Shown: positions 11,801-24,037 of the stretch, piece after piece
Layout of the letters: every line of letters begins with the position of its first letter
Position numbering within the stretch: position 1 is the stretch's first letter
Origin: Chrysomallon squamiferum
Taxonomy: Eukaryota; Mollusca; Gastropoda; Neomphalida; Peltospiridae
Reading direction: 5' to 3'
NCBI GenBank assembly: GCA_012295275.1
Contig: CM022679.1
Location: 9,226,669 to 9,290,668 of the forward strand
Length of the DNA stretch: 64,000 bases
Program-made: the position numbers and the translations under genes
Notes under the pieces: generated by a model
What the model was told of the DNA's origin: nothing
Databases searched by the model: none
What the model saw: the letters and a program-made list of their open reading frames with translations, nothing else

Positions 11801-13971
11801 ACACCATGACTTTATGTGTGTCAAATCAAAATTAGTTATTTTTAAGAACAGTAACATCTTCTGTGTATCTTACTGGTACCTATCAATTTAAATAACATTT
11901 TTTTTTAGCATTAACTATTTTAATTCATTGCTGAATTTACATAATGGTTTATTTTGTATGGCACTTCCTTCTGAATTTATTTTATTTTCAGGATGGAGCA
12001 TCATCCCTCTTTCATTTTCTTTTTACGAGCTTGAACGAGCTATTAAAAATGTTTAGAATAAAAAATACGAATAATCACTTACCCCATCGGTCCCATGTTC
12101 TCTGAAAAAGACACAACAAAGCACTTTTAGTCATCAATACACCAGGTTTTTTTTATTCAAAATTATATATTTTAGGCTTCTTTTCTTCGATTTTTAGCTT
12201 TTTTAAATTTGAAAAAAAAACCAGTAAATTTATCCTTGGTAGATCAGAATTATAAGCTGTAATCAAGGTTTTCAATGCTTACGCATAGGAGGAACTAAGC
12301 CCACTGGGCCCATAGGCCCCATTCCACCAACAGGTCTCATTGGCCCCATCGGTCCTGGCGGAACAGGGGGCATCACTGGAGGAGCAAATGGCATGCTTGG
12401 TCCAGGAACAAACTGCTGATTCGGCAAAGGGGCAGTTTCTTCATCTGAATCTTTCCCGTCACCCCTCCTGAAATAATACCAAAGAAACACAGTACAGTTC
12501 AGGCGAACAGTTGTGTTATTCGAGGACTCTGAAAAACATTCGTCTTCGGCAAAATTCTGAAGTTTGTCAAGTGGCAAATGCACCAGTTAGGTTGTTTAGA
12601 ACGTGTCTTGTTTTTAGACCAAAATAAACAAAAGTGAATCCACAGGGAGAGTTATTTTTGAGAATGCTATTTCAAGATATTCCAATACCTTTACTTTAAA
12701 ATGGAGTAAGTACGTTAAAATTAACATGTGTGAGACCAGAAAAGAAAAGAGAAGAATATACTGTTCATTTAATATATAATGAATTTTATTCATAATGAAA
12801 TTCCTTACATTTCTTGCTAAATATCATCAAACCATATTCATTTTCAAGCTTTCAGTTATTAATGACTTTTAATCGAATATACCAACCTCCCGGTCTTCCT
12901 GCACGCATTTTTTCGTGTTCTCTAGCATCTTGTTCAGGTATACCTTCCATTCCATATATCTCAATTTCTATGTTGTATCTGCCAGGAAGTGAATTTGGAA
13001 CTTTGTCAACCTTTTCTTTATGTACCTAGACCACAAACAAAATATGTAAACATGTGAAAATAAAATTAAAACATTAACTTTATAATGCTTCATAAACATT
13101 AAACTTTTAATAAATGCAACCACTGCAGTTAAAACTATACAAAATGCAAGGATATCCAATTCAAAAATATTTCAACTTCATAATTCAAACTGTAATTTAT
13201 TTGAAACACTTATTTTTAAGATTCATTTTACCATGTAGTTTTAATCAGGTTCATAAAAAACCCATTGCTATTGTATATAAAGAATGGGGTATTTTAGATG
13301 ATTAACTTCAAATACAATCTTTCATTTTTATTTGACAGATACTGTTAACTATAAAAGTTCTAAGTATAAAATAAAAATGTATCAACAAAACAATCTTTAA
13401 AAAAGTATCTGAATATTTATATTAGTGGCTGCTAGAACATAAAAGAAAAAAAAATCAAATATTATGCTTAAATAGTACAAAACAATTATACTATGATTTT
13501 TTTTTTTATTTTTATTGTTTGAGGACTTACCTGCATACAATGTATTGAAAGACCAGGGCCTGTGTACAGTTTCTTGTGACATATATGACATTTAAAATGT
13601 TTTGCCTTTTGATGTTGTATTAGTATCTTCTCATCATCAAACTCACGGTTACAATACCTAAACTATGTTAAGGAAATTACATTTTTTTACAATTTTGTTT
13701 ACATTTATTCTATGAAATGCTGTTCAGATGACTGATAAATAAATATGAAATGAAGCATCAGTGTATTGTCATTATGATGATTTTGAAATGAGCATGTAGC
13801 GTCTGGGGAATATACTGGCCAGTAACCAAAATGATGTACCAAAAAAAGTAGTTTTTCTTTTTTTACTTATTTCTGTTTTATTAACAAAGTTTTATTTTGT
13901 ATTTTATTAACAAATTTATTTATTTTTTATTTTTATTATTAAGTCCATCATTTTTATTATTATTATTATTA

Positions 13972-14035
<64 letters not shown>

Positions 14036-14476
14036 TTTTTTTTTTTTTGTAATAGCCTGCAGAAAGTGTGCTGATTATATTGTGTAATAAAAAGATAATT
14101 TACATAATAACGATATTACTCATTTACTGTCACTCGACTCACTTATTGTTAGTAGCATCACCCCATCAGTTTGTTAATTTAGTTAAAAATCAATACATTT
14201 TTGAAATGGCCACAAGTATTTTAATACCTGCTATATATATAAAATGTTTTTATCAATATCAATATAGCATTTATGATTTAATTATTCAAACTGGTTGAAA
14301 TACAGGTCTGATGGTGTGACTGTCACGGTCATTGAGTCAATTTCTGAAATTTTAAATTATTTTTAAAAATAATATCGACAGTTGAGTATTAAAATTGATA
14401 AAATGATTTCTGTAGAATATTTTCGAAAAGGATACCAACACCAAGGTTTACTCTGCTTCTTCTTTTTCCTTCCCAT
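8824..14476 (-). CDS. ZNF207: BuGZ / ZNF207 orthologue: BUB3-interacting, GLEBS-containing zinc finger protein (10 exons, 358 aa)
   Basis: Coding exons from the start codon: 14436-14476, 13531-13657, 12883-13025, 12283-12467, 12083-12101, 11447-11573, 10735-10953, 9871-9925, 9277-9318, 8824-8942. They total 1077 nt with all phases matching. The protein opens MGRKKKKQ and carries two C2H2 fingers (Cys13, Cys16, His29, His34 and Cys37, Cys40, His53, His58). The conserved IYGMEGIPE segment follows near residues 86-94. A long Met/Pro/Gly-rich low-complexity region spans about 115-214. The GLEBS motif, [18 protein letters not shown], is at 280-297, split between exons 7 and 8, and the C-terminus is MSQGGRF. 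In vertebrates BuGZ binds BUB3 through GLEBS, loads it on kinetochores, binds microtubules and phase-separates. The motifs support the same role here. Nothing needed looks broken. Confidence 0.96.
12083..12101 (-). CDS. ZNF207: BuGZ exon 5, a 19-nt microexon
   Basis: Acceptor TTTTTCAG and donor GTAAGTG enclose only 19 bases, which encode the centre of PPMQNMGPMGMPP. It is needed to keep frame: exon 4 ends with one base of a codon and exon 6 starts with one. Skipping it would shift the frame of everything downstream, including the GLEBS motif. Confidence 0.85.
12599..12882 (-). other. Part of BuGZ intron 3
   Basis: AT-rich intronic sequence between exons 3 and 4 of the BuGZ gene. I see no further exon, RNA or repeat of note in it. 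The other BuGZ introns are similar and contain only simple repeats. Confidence 0.5.
13948..14048. repeat. (TTA)n microsatellite with T-tract in BuGZ intron 1
   Basis: An almost uninterrupted ATT/TTA array followed by a run of T residues, within the intron between BuGZ exons 1 and 2. Confidence 0.9.
14436..14476 (-). CDS. ZNF207: BuGZ exon 1 with start codon
   Basis: The ATG at 14476-14474 begins [13 protein letters not shown], the start typical of the family, and leaves two bases (TG) that join exon 2 to make Trp14. The donor is GTATCC. The lysine-rich start followed by the first zinc-finger Cys pair makes this start codon certain. The upstream 5'UTR is not delimited. Confidence 0.95.
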
Positions 14477-15295
14477 TGTGTAACACGACTCAAAGAAAAC
14501 AACTTCAAATAAAAATTATTTCTAATACGTAAAAAAAAAATATGGCGGACTTCCTGAGATTTTTTCTTTTTTTTAACTTCCACCACTTTGGTTGTCTGCA
14601 CCAATTTGATCACCGTATAAATAGGCCGACGAGATCCTAGAAGACTTTTGCATAAAGTTATAAAATATGTCGAATAATAATACTGAATTTGGGAAACCCT
14701 TGTAACTGAGAAAGCATTAATTTCTTAATACTGTATATTATTTAAATTATAATATTATCAAATTAATTCAGTGATAAAATCTTGTTTACCAAACTTAATC
14801 AAAACATAACATGAGAAAACAAAAGATTAGTTAAAACTGCTATTGGAATTACATCGGAAACATAATTTCATTTAATCTATTGATATTCTGAAAGAGATGA
14901 AATAGTTTTTGTTCAGAGAATCGTGCACATTATAATGATATTAATATAATTCAGAGCGAAAAGCTATTTTCGATATAAAATAAGCCGATTTGTTGTGAAT
15001 GTAAATTAATACATATACACATTGTTCGCCGTAAACGTCAGAATCATATTATGATATATGTATTAGCTGATTAATTTACGATTTAGAATATGATATAAAA
15101 GAAATAATTTTAAAATTTCATAATAAAATTGATAATTGATGTATTGTTACATTAACAGATACATAAATTATTTTTTTAAACTTCTTGTTTTTATTCTGTG
15201 TAACTTTACTTACTAAATGAAACTAAAGTAAAAGTTATTTTGAAAGGTTTGTGAAAAATATAACGAAAGAGAGAGAGAGAAATTTTTATATAAAC

Positions 15296-15300
<5 letters not shown>

Positions 15301-15339
<39 letters not shown>
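15301..15339. repeat. (GT)n microsatellite
   Basis: A pure GT dinucleotide run of about 39 bases, followed shortly by an ATT array (15393-15426). Confidence 0.95.
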
Positions 15340-15343
<4 letters not shown>

Positions 15344-15389
15344 GTGGCGGTTATTTCAAAATGAAATACATTTTTGAAGTTTGGTCACG

Positions 15390-15428
<39 letters not shown>

Positions 15429-16882
15429 CAGTTTGTTACATTCAGTTTCTTTTTCTTATTTACTTATTTATTATTAATACTTTAAAAAATATATATATAT
15501 ATATTTTACATACGCTATATTTTTAAAAATAATTTTAAAAAGATATTGAACTTTTCCAACACATTCTCCCTGATTTATTTTCTTAGGAAAAGCTGATGTA
15601 CTTTACCACTAAATTATTATTATTATTATTATTATTTTAAAGTATACCACTAATAATGCATTACAAGCAATGGTATGTGCTCCCCTGCCTGTAGAAAGGC
15701 TACCATCAGGTACTTCTGTCCGACCTACTTTAGTACTGAGTCACTAGATTGTAACAGTTAACATAAAATGTATGCCGAGGTGTCTTTAAAGAAATATGAA
15801 TTAATCCTGGTTGTCCTACGAAATACAAATGCGCCATGCTCCGTTTGATATGACTACAATATAATAGTTTGTCTGTCGCCCGTTGATACCAAGCGCATTT
15901 CAAAAGTATATAGTAACTTGTCAAACCACTCGTCTTGTTGGCTATCGAACAAGGAAGTATAACCTATAGCTAGGTCAGTGACGTTTCTTTTTCGTTTTGT
16001 TTGATTATAAAGATAACTGGCAAACCGACTGCCATCTCCCTATCATGTTATGTTACTCCTGTTGTTGTTTTTTCCCTCATGGGACTGTTCTGTCATACGT
16101 TATTTCACATTACGAAATAATTATGTGATCGTTCATTTAAATTCTACTTTTAATCTTCATTTTCGAAACTTTATTATATTGTTATTCCATCATCCATGGA
16201 CTAAAAAGATAAAACGACACCTGCTAAAAAGTAAGTGTGAGTACAGTGTAGATAAGATATGCGTATGCACACAAGAACGCGTGATTTGTAAGTTTGTGTT
16301 TAGCGCGTAAGTTTTTCATCCTTTTTTTTTTCTTTCTTTCTTACTTTGCATTTATTCTTCTTTATTTATTATTATTATTATTATTTTTTTTTTTTTGCTC
16401 TGAGTGTTTTTTTTTCTTCTTCTTTCTTTCTTTATTTGCTTGATGTCCTTTTGATATAAGTTGTAAATTAACTGAACTTGGATCAAACATTTAATTCAAT
16501 AAGAAAAAAAACAACTTTTTCATAGAAGATATTTATTTTCAGCAATTATTAGCTTTAGTCTTGAAAACAAAAACAAAACAAGTATGGTATGTACTGCCTG
16601 GTTTTTAATAACAACCATATCAAATATCACCAACTTTTAGAACCAGTATTTTTTTAATGTTAAACTTTCTTTGATACTGAGATAATATTTATTTAAACAG
16701 TAGTTTATATTAAAATATGAATGAATATAATTTACCTAGGAACATTTTCAGGAAGGTATACCTAATGTGTGTATGTATCACACACACACACACACACACA
16801 TCATTTGTAAACACAAATATTCATACACATACATAGATACATACACACATATATATATATATATACTTATGTACATACATAC

Positions 16883-17131
16883 CAGTGGTGTGCAGAGATC
16901 TGGTGATGCTTGGGGCCAACTCCTTTATTGAATGCCTCAAAGACTCAAGTATAAGGCCTACTACTGAGAAATATTATGAGAAAGGAATATATTTTGAATA
17001 AAATAAACACGTTATTCAATTTAAATATAAATCGGCCAAATTTATTAAGTTCTTTTCTCAGATTGGATGCCCCCCCCACATCTGGATGACCAGGGCCACC
17101 GCCCTTTTGTTGACCCCTCTGCATGCCACTG
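16883..17131. mobile_element. hAT-like MITE, about 249 bp
   Basis: The left end CAGTGGTGTGCAGAG and the right end CTCTGCATGCCACTG are inverted repeats matching at 13 of 15 positions, and begin and end CAG...CTG as in hAT elements. The flanking 8 bp, ATACATAC and ATACATCC, match at 7 of 8, fitting the 8-bp target duplication of hAT transposons. The surrounding TACA repeats make this part weaker. The body is non-coding, with a C-rich block near 17068-17105 that stands out from the AT-rich flanks. Confidence 0.65.
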
Positions 17132-17675
17132 ATACATCCATACATACATACATACATATGTATATGTATATGTATATGTACTCACAGACATATACATACA
17201 CATAAACATACACACAGAGAAAAACAGCTTTTGATCTTTCTTTTTTTTGTATATTATCCATATAAAATAAAAGTAAAAATCTAATAATCAGCAATATTAA
17301 AATACACAGAGACACAAGAAGATTCATTCATTTTTATTTCTCACTATCATGGACTTCAGTGGATTTCACACTGGATACAGATTCTGTCACAACAGTGTAA
17401 CTTTGATCAGTATACTTACCACTTCACAATTCAATGGACATTGTTTAGAGGGTTTGGCAGGAAACAAAATTCTCTGTTACATTTTTATTATATTTTTTTT
17501 ATGTGTCTAGACAACCTCTTCTTTTCGTTTGAGATAAAATTCAGACCTACTTTCCTTGAATTTAAGCACATTCGAGAGAATTTGAATTTTTTCTGTTAAT
17601 TTAATAACCGATACATACATTTGTAATATTATGTAATATTATTGTATAAATTATATCTAATTTTTTTTATATAGT

Positions 17676-17706
<31 letters not shown>

Positions 17707-18493
17707 ATTATTATTATTATTTTGTTTCTTCTCAAAAACAAATTTATTCTATACAGGTCACAAATAGAAATACAAATTTTTTAAATTCCTGAACTGTATT
17801 CCAACAAATACTCAACAATGTGTTTAAAAACCATACTAAACATTATTGTATCTATTGGTAAAGATTTAGATTTGAAAAAAACAACAAAAAAACAACAACA
17901 TTATAATAAAAAACAACCCAAAACACTAGAAAGAAAAGTGACCTTTCAAAAGCTTATTATATTAGTATTTGTCATGCATGAATGCCGTTTAAAAAAGGTA
18001 TTAGTAATGTAGGTTAAGTTTGCCATCCTTTAAAGTGGAGATACAATGACCAGGTGTATACATTTCATTGTGTATTGTGTTTGTCAATCAATAAAACTAC
18101 TCCAGGGAATGCTATACAAAGATTCAGTGTTTACACAAAATATATCACATACTCCCATAAGTAAAGTGTGGAAAAAAAAGAAGATGATGAAGAAAGAAAA
18201 GAAAAAAAAACACTGAGTAAATAATGTCTTGCAACCTTTAGAGGCTGAAAAAACAAAAAAAATAGTTTATATATATACTGCATTGTAAAAAGGAATGGAT
18301 GTTTATGTACGTAGGAACAAATTTTAAAAAAAGATGAAAGAAAATGTAATATACATGTATTCATACATACATAAATACACACAGACACACCTGGGTATAC
18401 ACACATACACACAGACACATACATACAGAAATGCTCTCACAGATCTATAAACCGACATATACATACACAGACTTGTATACACACAGACTCATA

Positions 18494-18522
18494 GACACAC
18501 ACACACACACACACACACACAG

Positions 18523-18579
<57 letters not shown>
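18494..18579. repeat. (CA)n microsatellite upstream of the first CARD exon
   Basis: An almost perfect CA array of about 85 bases with one AGTC interruption, ending about 150 bases before the acceptor of the first coding exon of the CARD gene. Confidence 0.95.
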
Positions 18580-18581
<2 letters not shown>

Positions 18582-18728
18582 TCCTACACGAGATCCTACA
18601 CTGTCCAGCAAACCATTTATTATTTCCCACTCTTTTTATCAAAGTACTTCAGAATTGCATCATATTTTCTAAACAACTATCCTCAAAATATAACTTAGGT
18701 GATGTTTAAACGCTGATTTGCATTACAG

Positions 18729-20583
18729 ATACAAACACCACACGATGGATGAAGAGAAATTTACTGAATTCTTGGAGGAAAATAGATTTACACTTGTTAG
18801 CAAAATAAAGGCAGAGGTTTTTCTGGACTACATGAGATCAAATCATTACTTGGATCAGGAAGATTGTGAGACAATAAGAAATAACTATGTCTTCCAAACA
18901 AGACGTCAGAAAGCAGGTAAACTCTTATTAGTTATTATTATTATTATCTGTAGTTTTTGCCTCCATATTGTATTTCTGTTCCAGTGCACATACCTTAACA
19001 GTATGCATACATCAATGCTAAGTATAAAAAAAGTAAATATTTCACTTTGATAAAAAAAAAATCCTTTAAATGCTCTTTGAAGTGATTCTGCCAGGCCTGC
19101 ATTGAAAAAAAAAAAAAAAGTTGCCAATATTAGCTATCAACTTTGTGATCTGGTTTTTCACCAGCCCATGTTTTTCGTCTCCAGTACCAGATAAATGATG
19201 GATGCTGTGATTTTTTAAATGAATTAAATTATGTTTTGCAGAATTGCCTAATAAACAGAGCTATCTGATCATTTTATGTCTTGAAATTATGTTTTTATCA
19301 ACATGGTAACCATACACATATACATACATTTGTGTGTGTGTGTGTGTGTGTTGGTTTCATTCAGTATTAAAAGTTACAAATTTATAAGTTGATAAATTTG
19401 TTAATTGTGTGTGTTTTAATGGATCCAGAAATTGATATATGTATGTATTCATTTGTTTTACTATTAATTTTATCTTTTGTTAAAAAAGTTTTTTTTCTTT
19501 ATTCATTATTGTTTATTAATTAATTTTTTTTTTTAATATATCTGTATACTGAAGAATTAATTAACAAATTTAGCAGGTTTGATATCTGAATGAAAATATA
19601 ACATACTGATTTCATTATAATTCTGTATACTTTTTAATATGTAAAAGCCCAATAGAAAAAGTTCTACAGATGTCAGACTGAAAACACATAATAATTAATA
19701 ATGCACTTGACTAATGCTGTTATATCTAGATGAATTTATTAACATTCTGCTGATGTTATTATTTCCAGGTGTTTTTATTAATATTCTGCTGGTGTTATTA
19801 TTTCCAGGTGAATTTATTAACATTCTGCCAATTTGATTATTTCCAGGTGAATTTATTAATATTCTCCTGGTGTTATTATTTCCTGGTGAATTTATTGATA
19901 TTCTGTCAGTTTTATTATTTCCAGGTGAATTTATTGATATTCTGTCAGTTTTATTATTTCCAGGTGAATTTATTAATATTCTAATGGTGTTATTATTTCC
20001 TGGTGAATTTATTAATATTCTGCCAGTTTTATTATTTGCAGCTGAATTTATTGATATTCTTCTGGTGAATTTATTGATATGCTGCTCGTGTTATTAGTTC
20101 CAGGTGAATTTATTGATATTCTGTCAGTTTTATTATTTCCAGGTGAATTTATTAATATTCTCCTGGTGTTATTATTTCCAGGTCAGTTTATTAATATTCT
20201 CCTGGTGTTATTATTTCCAGGTGAATTTATTAATATTCTGCTGGTGTGATTATTTCCAGGTGAATTTATTAATATTCTGCTGGTGTTATTATTTCCAGGT
20301 GAATTTATTAATATTCTGCTGGTGTGATTATTTCCAGGTGAATTTATTAATGTTCTCCTGGTGTTATTATTTCCAGGTGAATTTATTAATATTCTCCTGA
20401 TGTTATTATTTCCAGGTGAATTTATTAATATTCTAATGGTGTGATTATTTCCAGGTGAATTTATTAATATTCTGCAGACAAAAGGTCCTGATGCATTCAA
20501 TGTGTTTATGGACCTTCTTGAATGGGAATATCCACATGTTTTTGAGAAAATCTGCAACAAGAAAGCTAAGGCACCACCCCCAG
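18729..20583 (+). CDS. CARD domain exons (two exons)
   Basis: The acceptor CATTACAG ends at 18728. The ATG at 18745 starts MDEEKFTEFLEENRFTLVSK, a typical CARD helix 1. Exon 18745-18916 ends one base into a Gly codon, and exon 20455-20583 continues it: GEFINILQTKGPDAFNVFMD, matching helices 4-5 of CARD9/11-type CARDs. The intron between them holds a tandem array of copies of its own acceptor. The second exon must start at 20455, because earlier acceptors do not lead into the rest of the CARD. Confidence 0.93.
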
Positions 20584-23500
20584 GTGTGTAACTCAGTTTT
20601 TATATATTCAGCAATTTAAAGTTTTGGGAGTCAAACAATGGTTAAATGAAAATAAAATTAATATTCATTTAAATTACATAATAAATCAAGAAGAAAGTAA
20701 TTAACATATATATGATAAACAAATAAAAAATTAAAAATTTTCATAACTTGAACAAATCTAATACTATTCAAGTTGTGAGTAAAATTATGCTATTTTTATT
20801 TATGACTCATATTGGTATTTTTCTGCATTTCCATACTGATACATTGTGGTTGTTAAATAAAAATTTATTTTTTGAAATTGTGATTTATTATTATTTTATT
20901 CATATCATTTCTAATTAGGAGATTTTTTTATCTTAACAACAAGACCTTGAATCCATTAGATCTTGGGTTTATATATTTTGACTGTGATATTGAAATAATT
21001 CATTTAAAAATACCTCAAATCCATTAGATTTGCGTTTATGTGTTTTGACTGCGATATTGAAATAATTCGTAGGTTACACAAGGCACAGTGATGGTCGAAT
21101 GTCACAAGCTCTGCATGACTTTGTCAATATGGGATTTAGAGAGCGAGATTTGATGGAACAAGTCGATAGACTGCAGAATCTTTTAGAATATGCACAGAAT
21201 GAATTGAGAGATCTGGAAGTTAGATTTAAATTTGTTTAAGCAAAACAAAAACAAACTCTTTATTTTGATGCATATACTTTGTGTAAATGCTTCTGAAAAT
21301 TTCCAGTTTAGCATAATAAAAATATTTGATGTCTGGTTATACTGATAAACCAGATTAATTTTATCAAAATTATATATTTAATAATATCATATGCTTTGTC
21401 CTAAACTGTTATTTTTAAATATTTAAATGTTTATTATTTCAGTTTTTCACTAGTATTCTTTTATTTATTTATTTATTTGTTTATTTTATTTTATTTTCCT
21501 TCTGGAACAAAATCAATTAAAATAAACAGTTATTTAAAAACAATTTTAAATATTCAGTTTTCTTACATAATATTTTACACAAAAAGTAATGATATTTACA
21601 CAGTGCCTTCTCTTCAATCCTGAAATTTGTGTTTGCTAACTTGTTTTGTTTCTATAACAGCGCGAGAATTCAGTTCTTCGAGAAAGCCAAACAAGAATGC
21701 GTCAACTTGAAGAAAAATTGTCCGACTCAGAAATGGAATTCAGAAATCTGCAGGAGGAAAACAGTAAATATGTCTTTCTTAACTCACTGACTGCTGTGGA
21801 GAGAGATTTTTATTTGATGTTTAATTGAAACATATTATTTTCAAACTTATTCAAATGAGGATAAAACTTTTGTAGTAAAAGCTTCCTAAAACTTAGAATT
21901 CATCAAAGAAAATAAAAAATTATCTATTTTCTGTATGTATGTATGTTTTATATGTGTGATGTGGTGTGTGTGTGTATGGTTGATGGATGGATGGTTTAAA
22001 ATAAAAAAAGACAAATTCTCTATTTTAAAAGTGTTTTAATCTGTATATAATGCAGGATGTTATCATTCTACACAGTAATTTATTACATACTGATCTACAT
22101 ACACACTTTAATGTATATTACAAACAGTATTACTCGATCAAAATGCAAGAAGAGATTATTGAAAAATATTACCCCTGTCTACAGATTGTCATGTATTACA
22201 GCATTAAGCAGTGTATCTGTATATAATAATTTTAGATAAAGTTTTTCTCTTTCCTGTAACTGCAGAATGATATTTAAATGTTTAATAATGGAAAATTTTT
22301 AAATAATACTCAGACAAGTGATTTAATTTTATATTTCTTCTTCAGTTAGAATTTCAAATAAAATTTAATATCTGTAAATATATCCTAAACATTTGCAGTC
22401 ATAAATGTGACACTGATGATACATCATATAATAAAACTTCAGTGAAATAAATTTAAATGATTATAAATTGGAAAAAAAAAAAAATAAAAAAAATGTTTTG
22501 GCTACTATCTTTGACTTGATAATTCTTATGCTTCAGGACGCTTTATGAAGAAAAATATCCAGTTACTGGAAGAGGTTGACGCTTTGAATAAGAAAATTCA
22601 AATCATAGAAAAGGAACATGATACCCTGATGAAAACAGTTAATGTGAAAGATGTAGAAATTGAGAGAATCAAAGAATCACAGGTTCAGCTCAAAGGTTGG
22701 TTTCATTTCAAGTAAAGTTTTTTCACAGACTTCTGAACCAGCAGAAATGATATTCTGTTTGTTTTGTTATATCCCTTTAGGCTTGGGCACAGAAACTTAA
22801 TGCTTTCTTTTTTAAATAATGCCATAGGGTCAAAGAAGGGGGTTGCAGATGTAAATGTTTGAAACATTTTACTGATTTAAATATCAGTACCAGTTAAACA
22901 TCCATTTTGTAAGAGGCTTGAAAATGTTGTTGATTTTTAATATTTTAAAAATTACTTGAAAATGGAACCCATGTGAATATTGTCTGTTTATATTTTAAAT
23001 AGAGCTTATAGACTGAAGGTGATTGTTTTGCAGTATACTGTTTTTTAATAGTTTTGTGCATTAAACAAAGTCTGTATACAATGTAACTTCAGAAACATAT
23101 GCTATCAGTAACTCAAAGCTCACATATTTTTCATAATTTAGAATTTTATACGGATTGCACAATGCGTACTAATAATATTGTTTAATCAGTTTATATTCAG
23201 AATGTATATTATATAAATATTGTTTTAATTATCTAAGTGTAAATACTGAGCAAGAACAAGCTTGAGTAATATATATTTTGTTTCAAAAATGTTTGACCAA
23301 ATGTGCACATGTATCTGTATTATTATTATTATTTTTACAGATATTTTAATGATCACCTAATGCATGTGTATTGATTTTCATTTCAAAATTAATATTTTAT
23401 GCAAAATAAAGATGCATGTGAATTATTTTTCTATACGAGCACTTTTTAAACACGCACATGTTCTATTTATTTTTTTTTTATTCTGTTATTTATTTTTTTA

Positions 23501-24002
23501 ATTAAAAGCCATCTAGTAATTATAAAGTTCAGTTAGTGCTCAGTTTGAAATTATTTTTTGGACAGAGTGTGTAGAACAAGCTAGAAGGGAATCTCAAAGA
23601 ATTGTTCGACTTGCCTCGAAGATAGATCGTAGCACTCGTAAAGCCAAATATGTGAGTTGTGTTTTTAACAGCAGCAATAGTCGACAAGTACTTGACACAC
23701 AAACATTAAAGTTGTCTGCAAAACAAATAATAATAAAAAGCAGATGAACAAAAATTTAAAATAATACACAATAAAAGAAAGTAGACGTATTCTTATGTGT
23801 ATGTTTGTTCATGTGTGTGTGTGTGTGTGTGAATATGAATGTTTGTGTGTATGTATATGTATATAAATCTAAGTATGTTCATGTGTATTTGCATGAGAAG
23901 ACAAAGCCTGTATAATTAAATTAACAACAAAAAAAAACAGCACCCAAACATTCACTATTAAATAAATAAATTAAGTAAATAAATAAATAAATAAAAAAAT
24001 AA

Positions 24003-24037
<35 letters not shown>

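Larger units (their letters stand above)
14477..18728. other. Divergent intergenic region between BuGZ and the CARD scaffold gene
   Basis: The two genes are transcribed away from each other, so promoters and 5'UTR exons of both should lie here. The stretch 15640-16260 has fewer simple repeats and a somewhat higher G+C content than its surroundings and could hold promoter or first-exon sequence, but I found no element that proves it. It also contains (GT)n at 15301-15339, ATT arrays, an hAT-like MITE at 16883-17131 and TACA/TATG repeats. The CARD gene's first 5'UTR exon is not identified. Confidence 0.5.

Noticed and set aside
12272-12583. A 103-codon minus-strand open frame starting MHLPLDKL as a separate gene
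   Set aside because: Only its second part (12283-12467) is BuGZ exon 4. The first part is intron upstream of a good acceptor, and the phase continues from exon 3.
20104-20560. Long open frames on both strands in the 39-bp array, looking like a 13-residue repeat protein
   Set aside because: The period is a multiple of three, so frames stay open by repetition. The units are intronic copies of a splice acceptor, and the minus-strand frame is a shadow.
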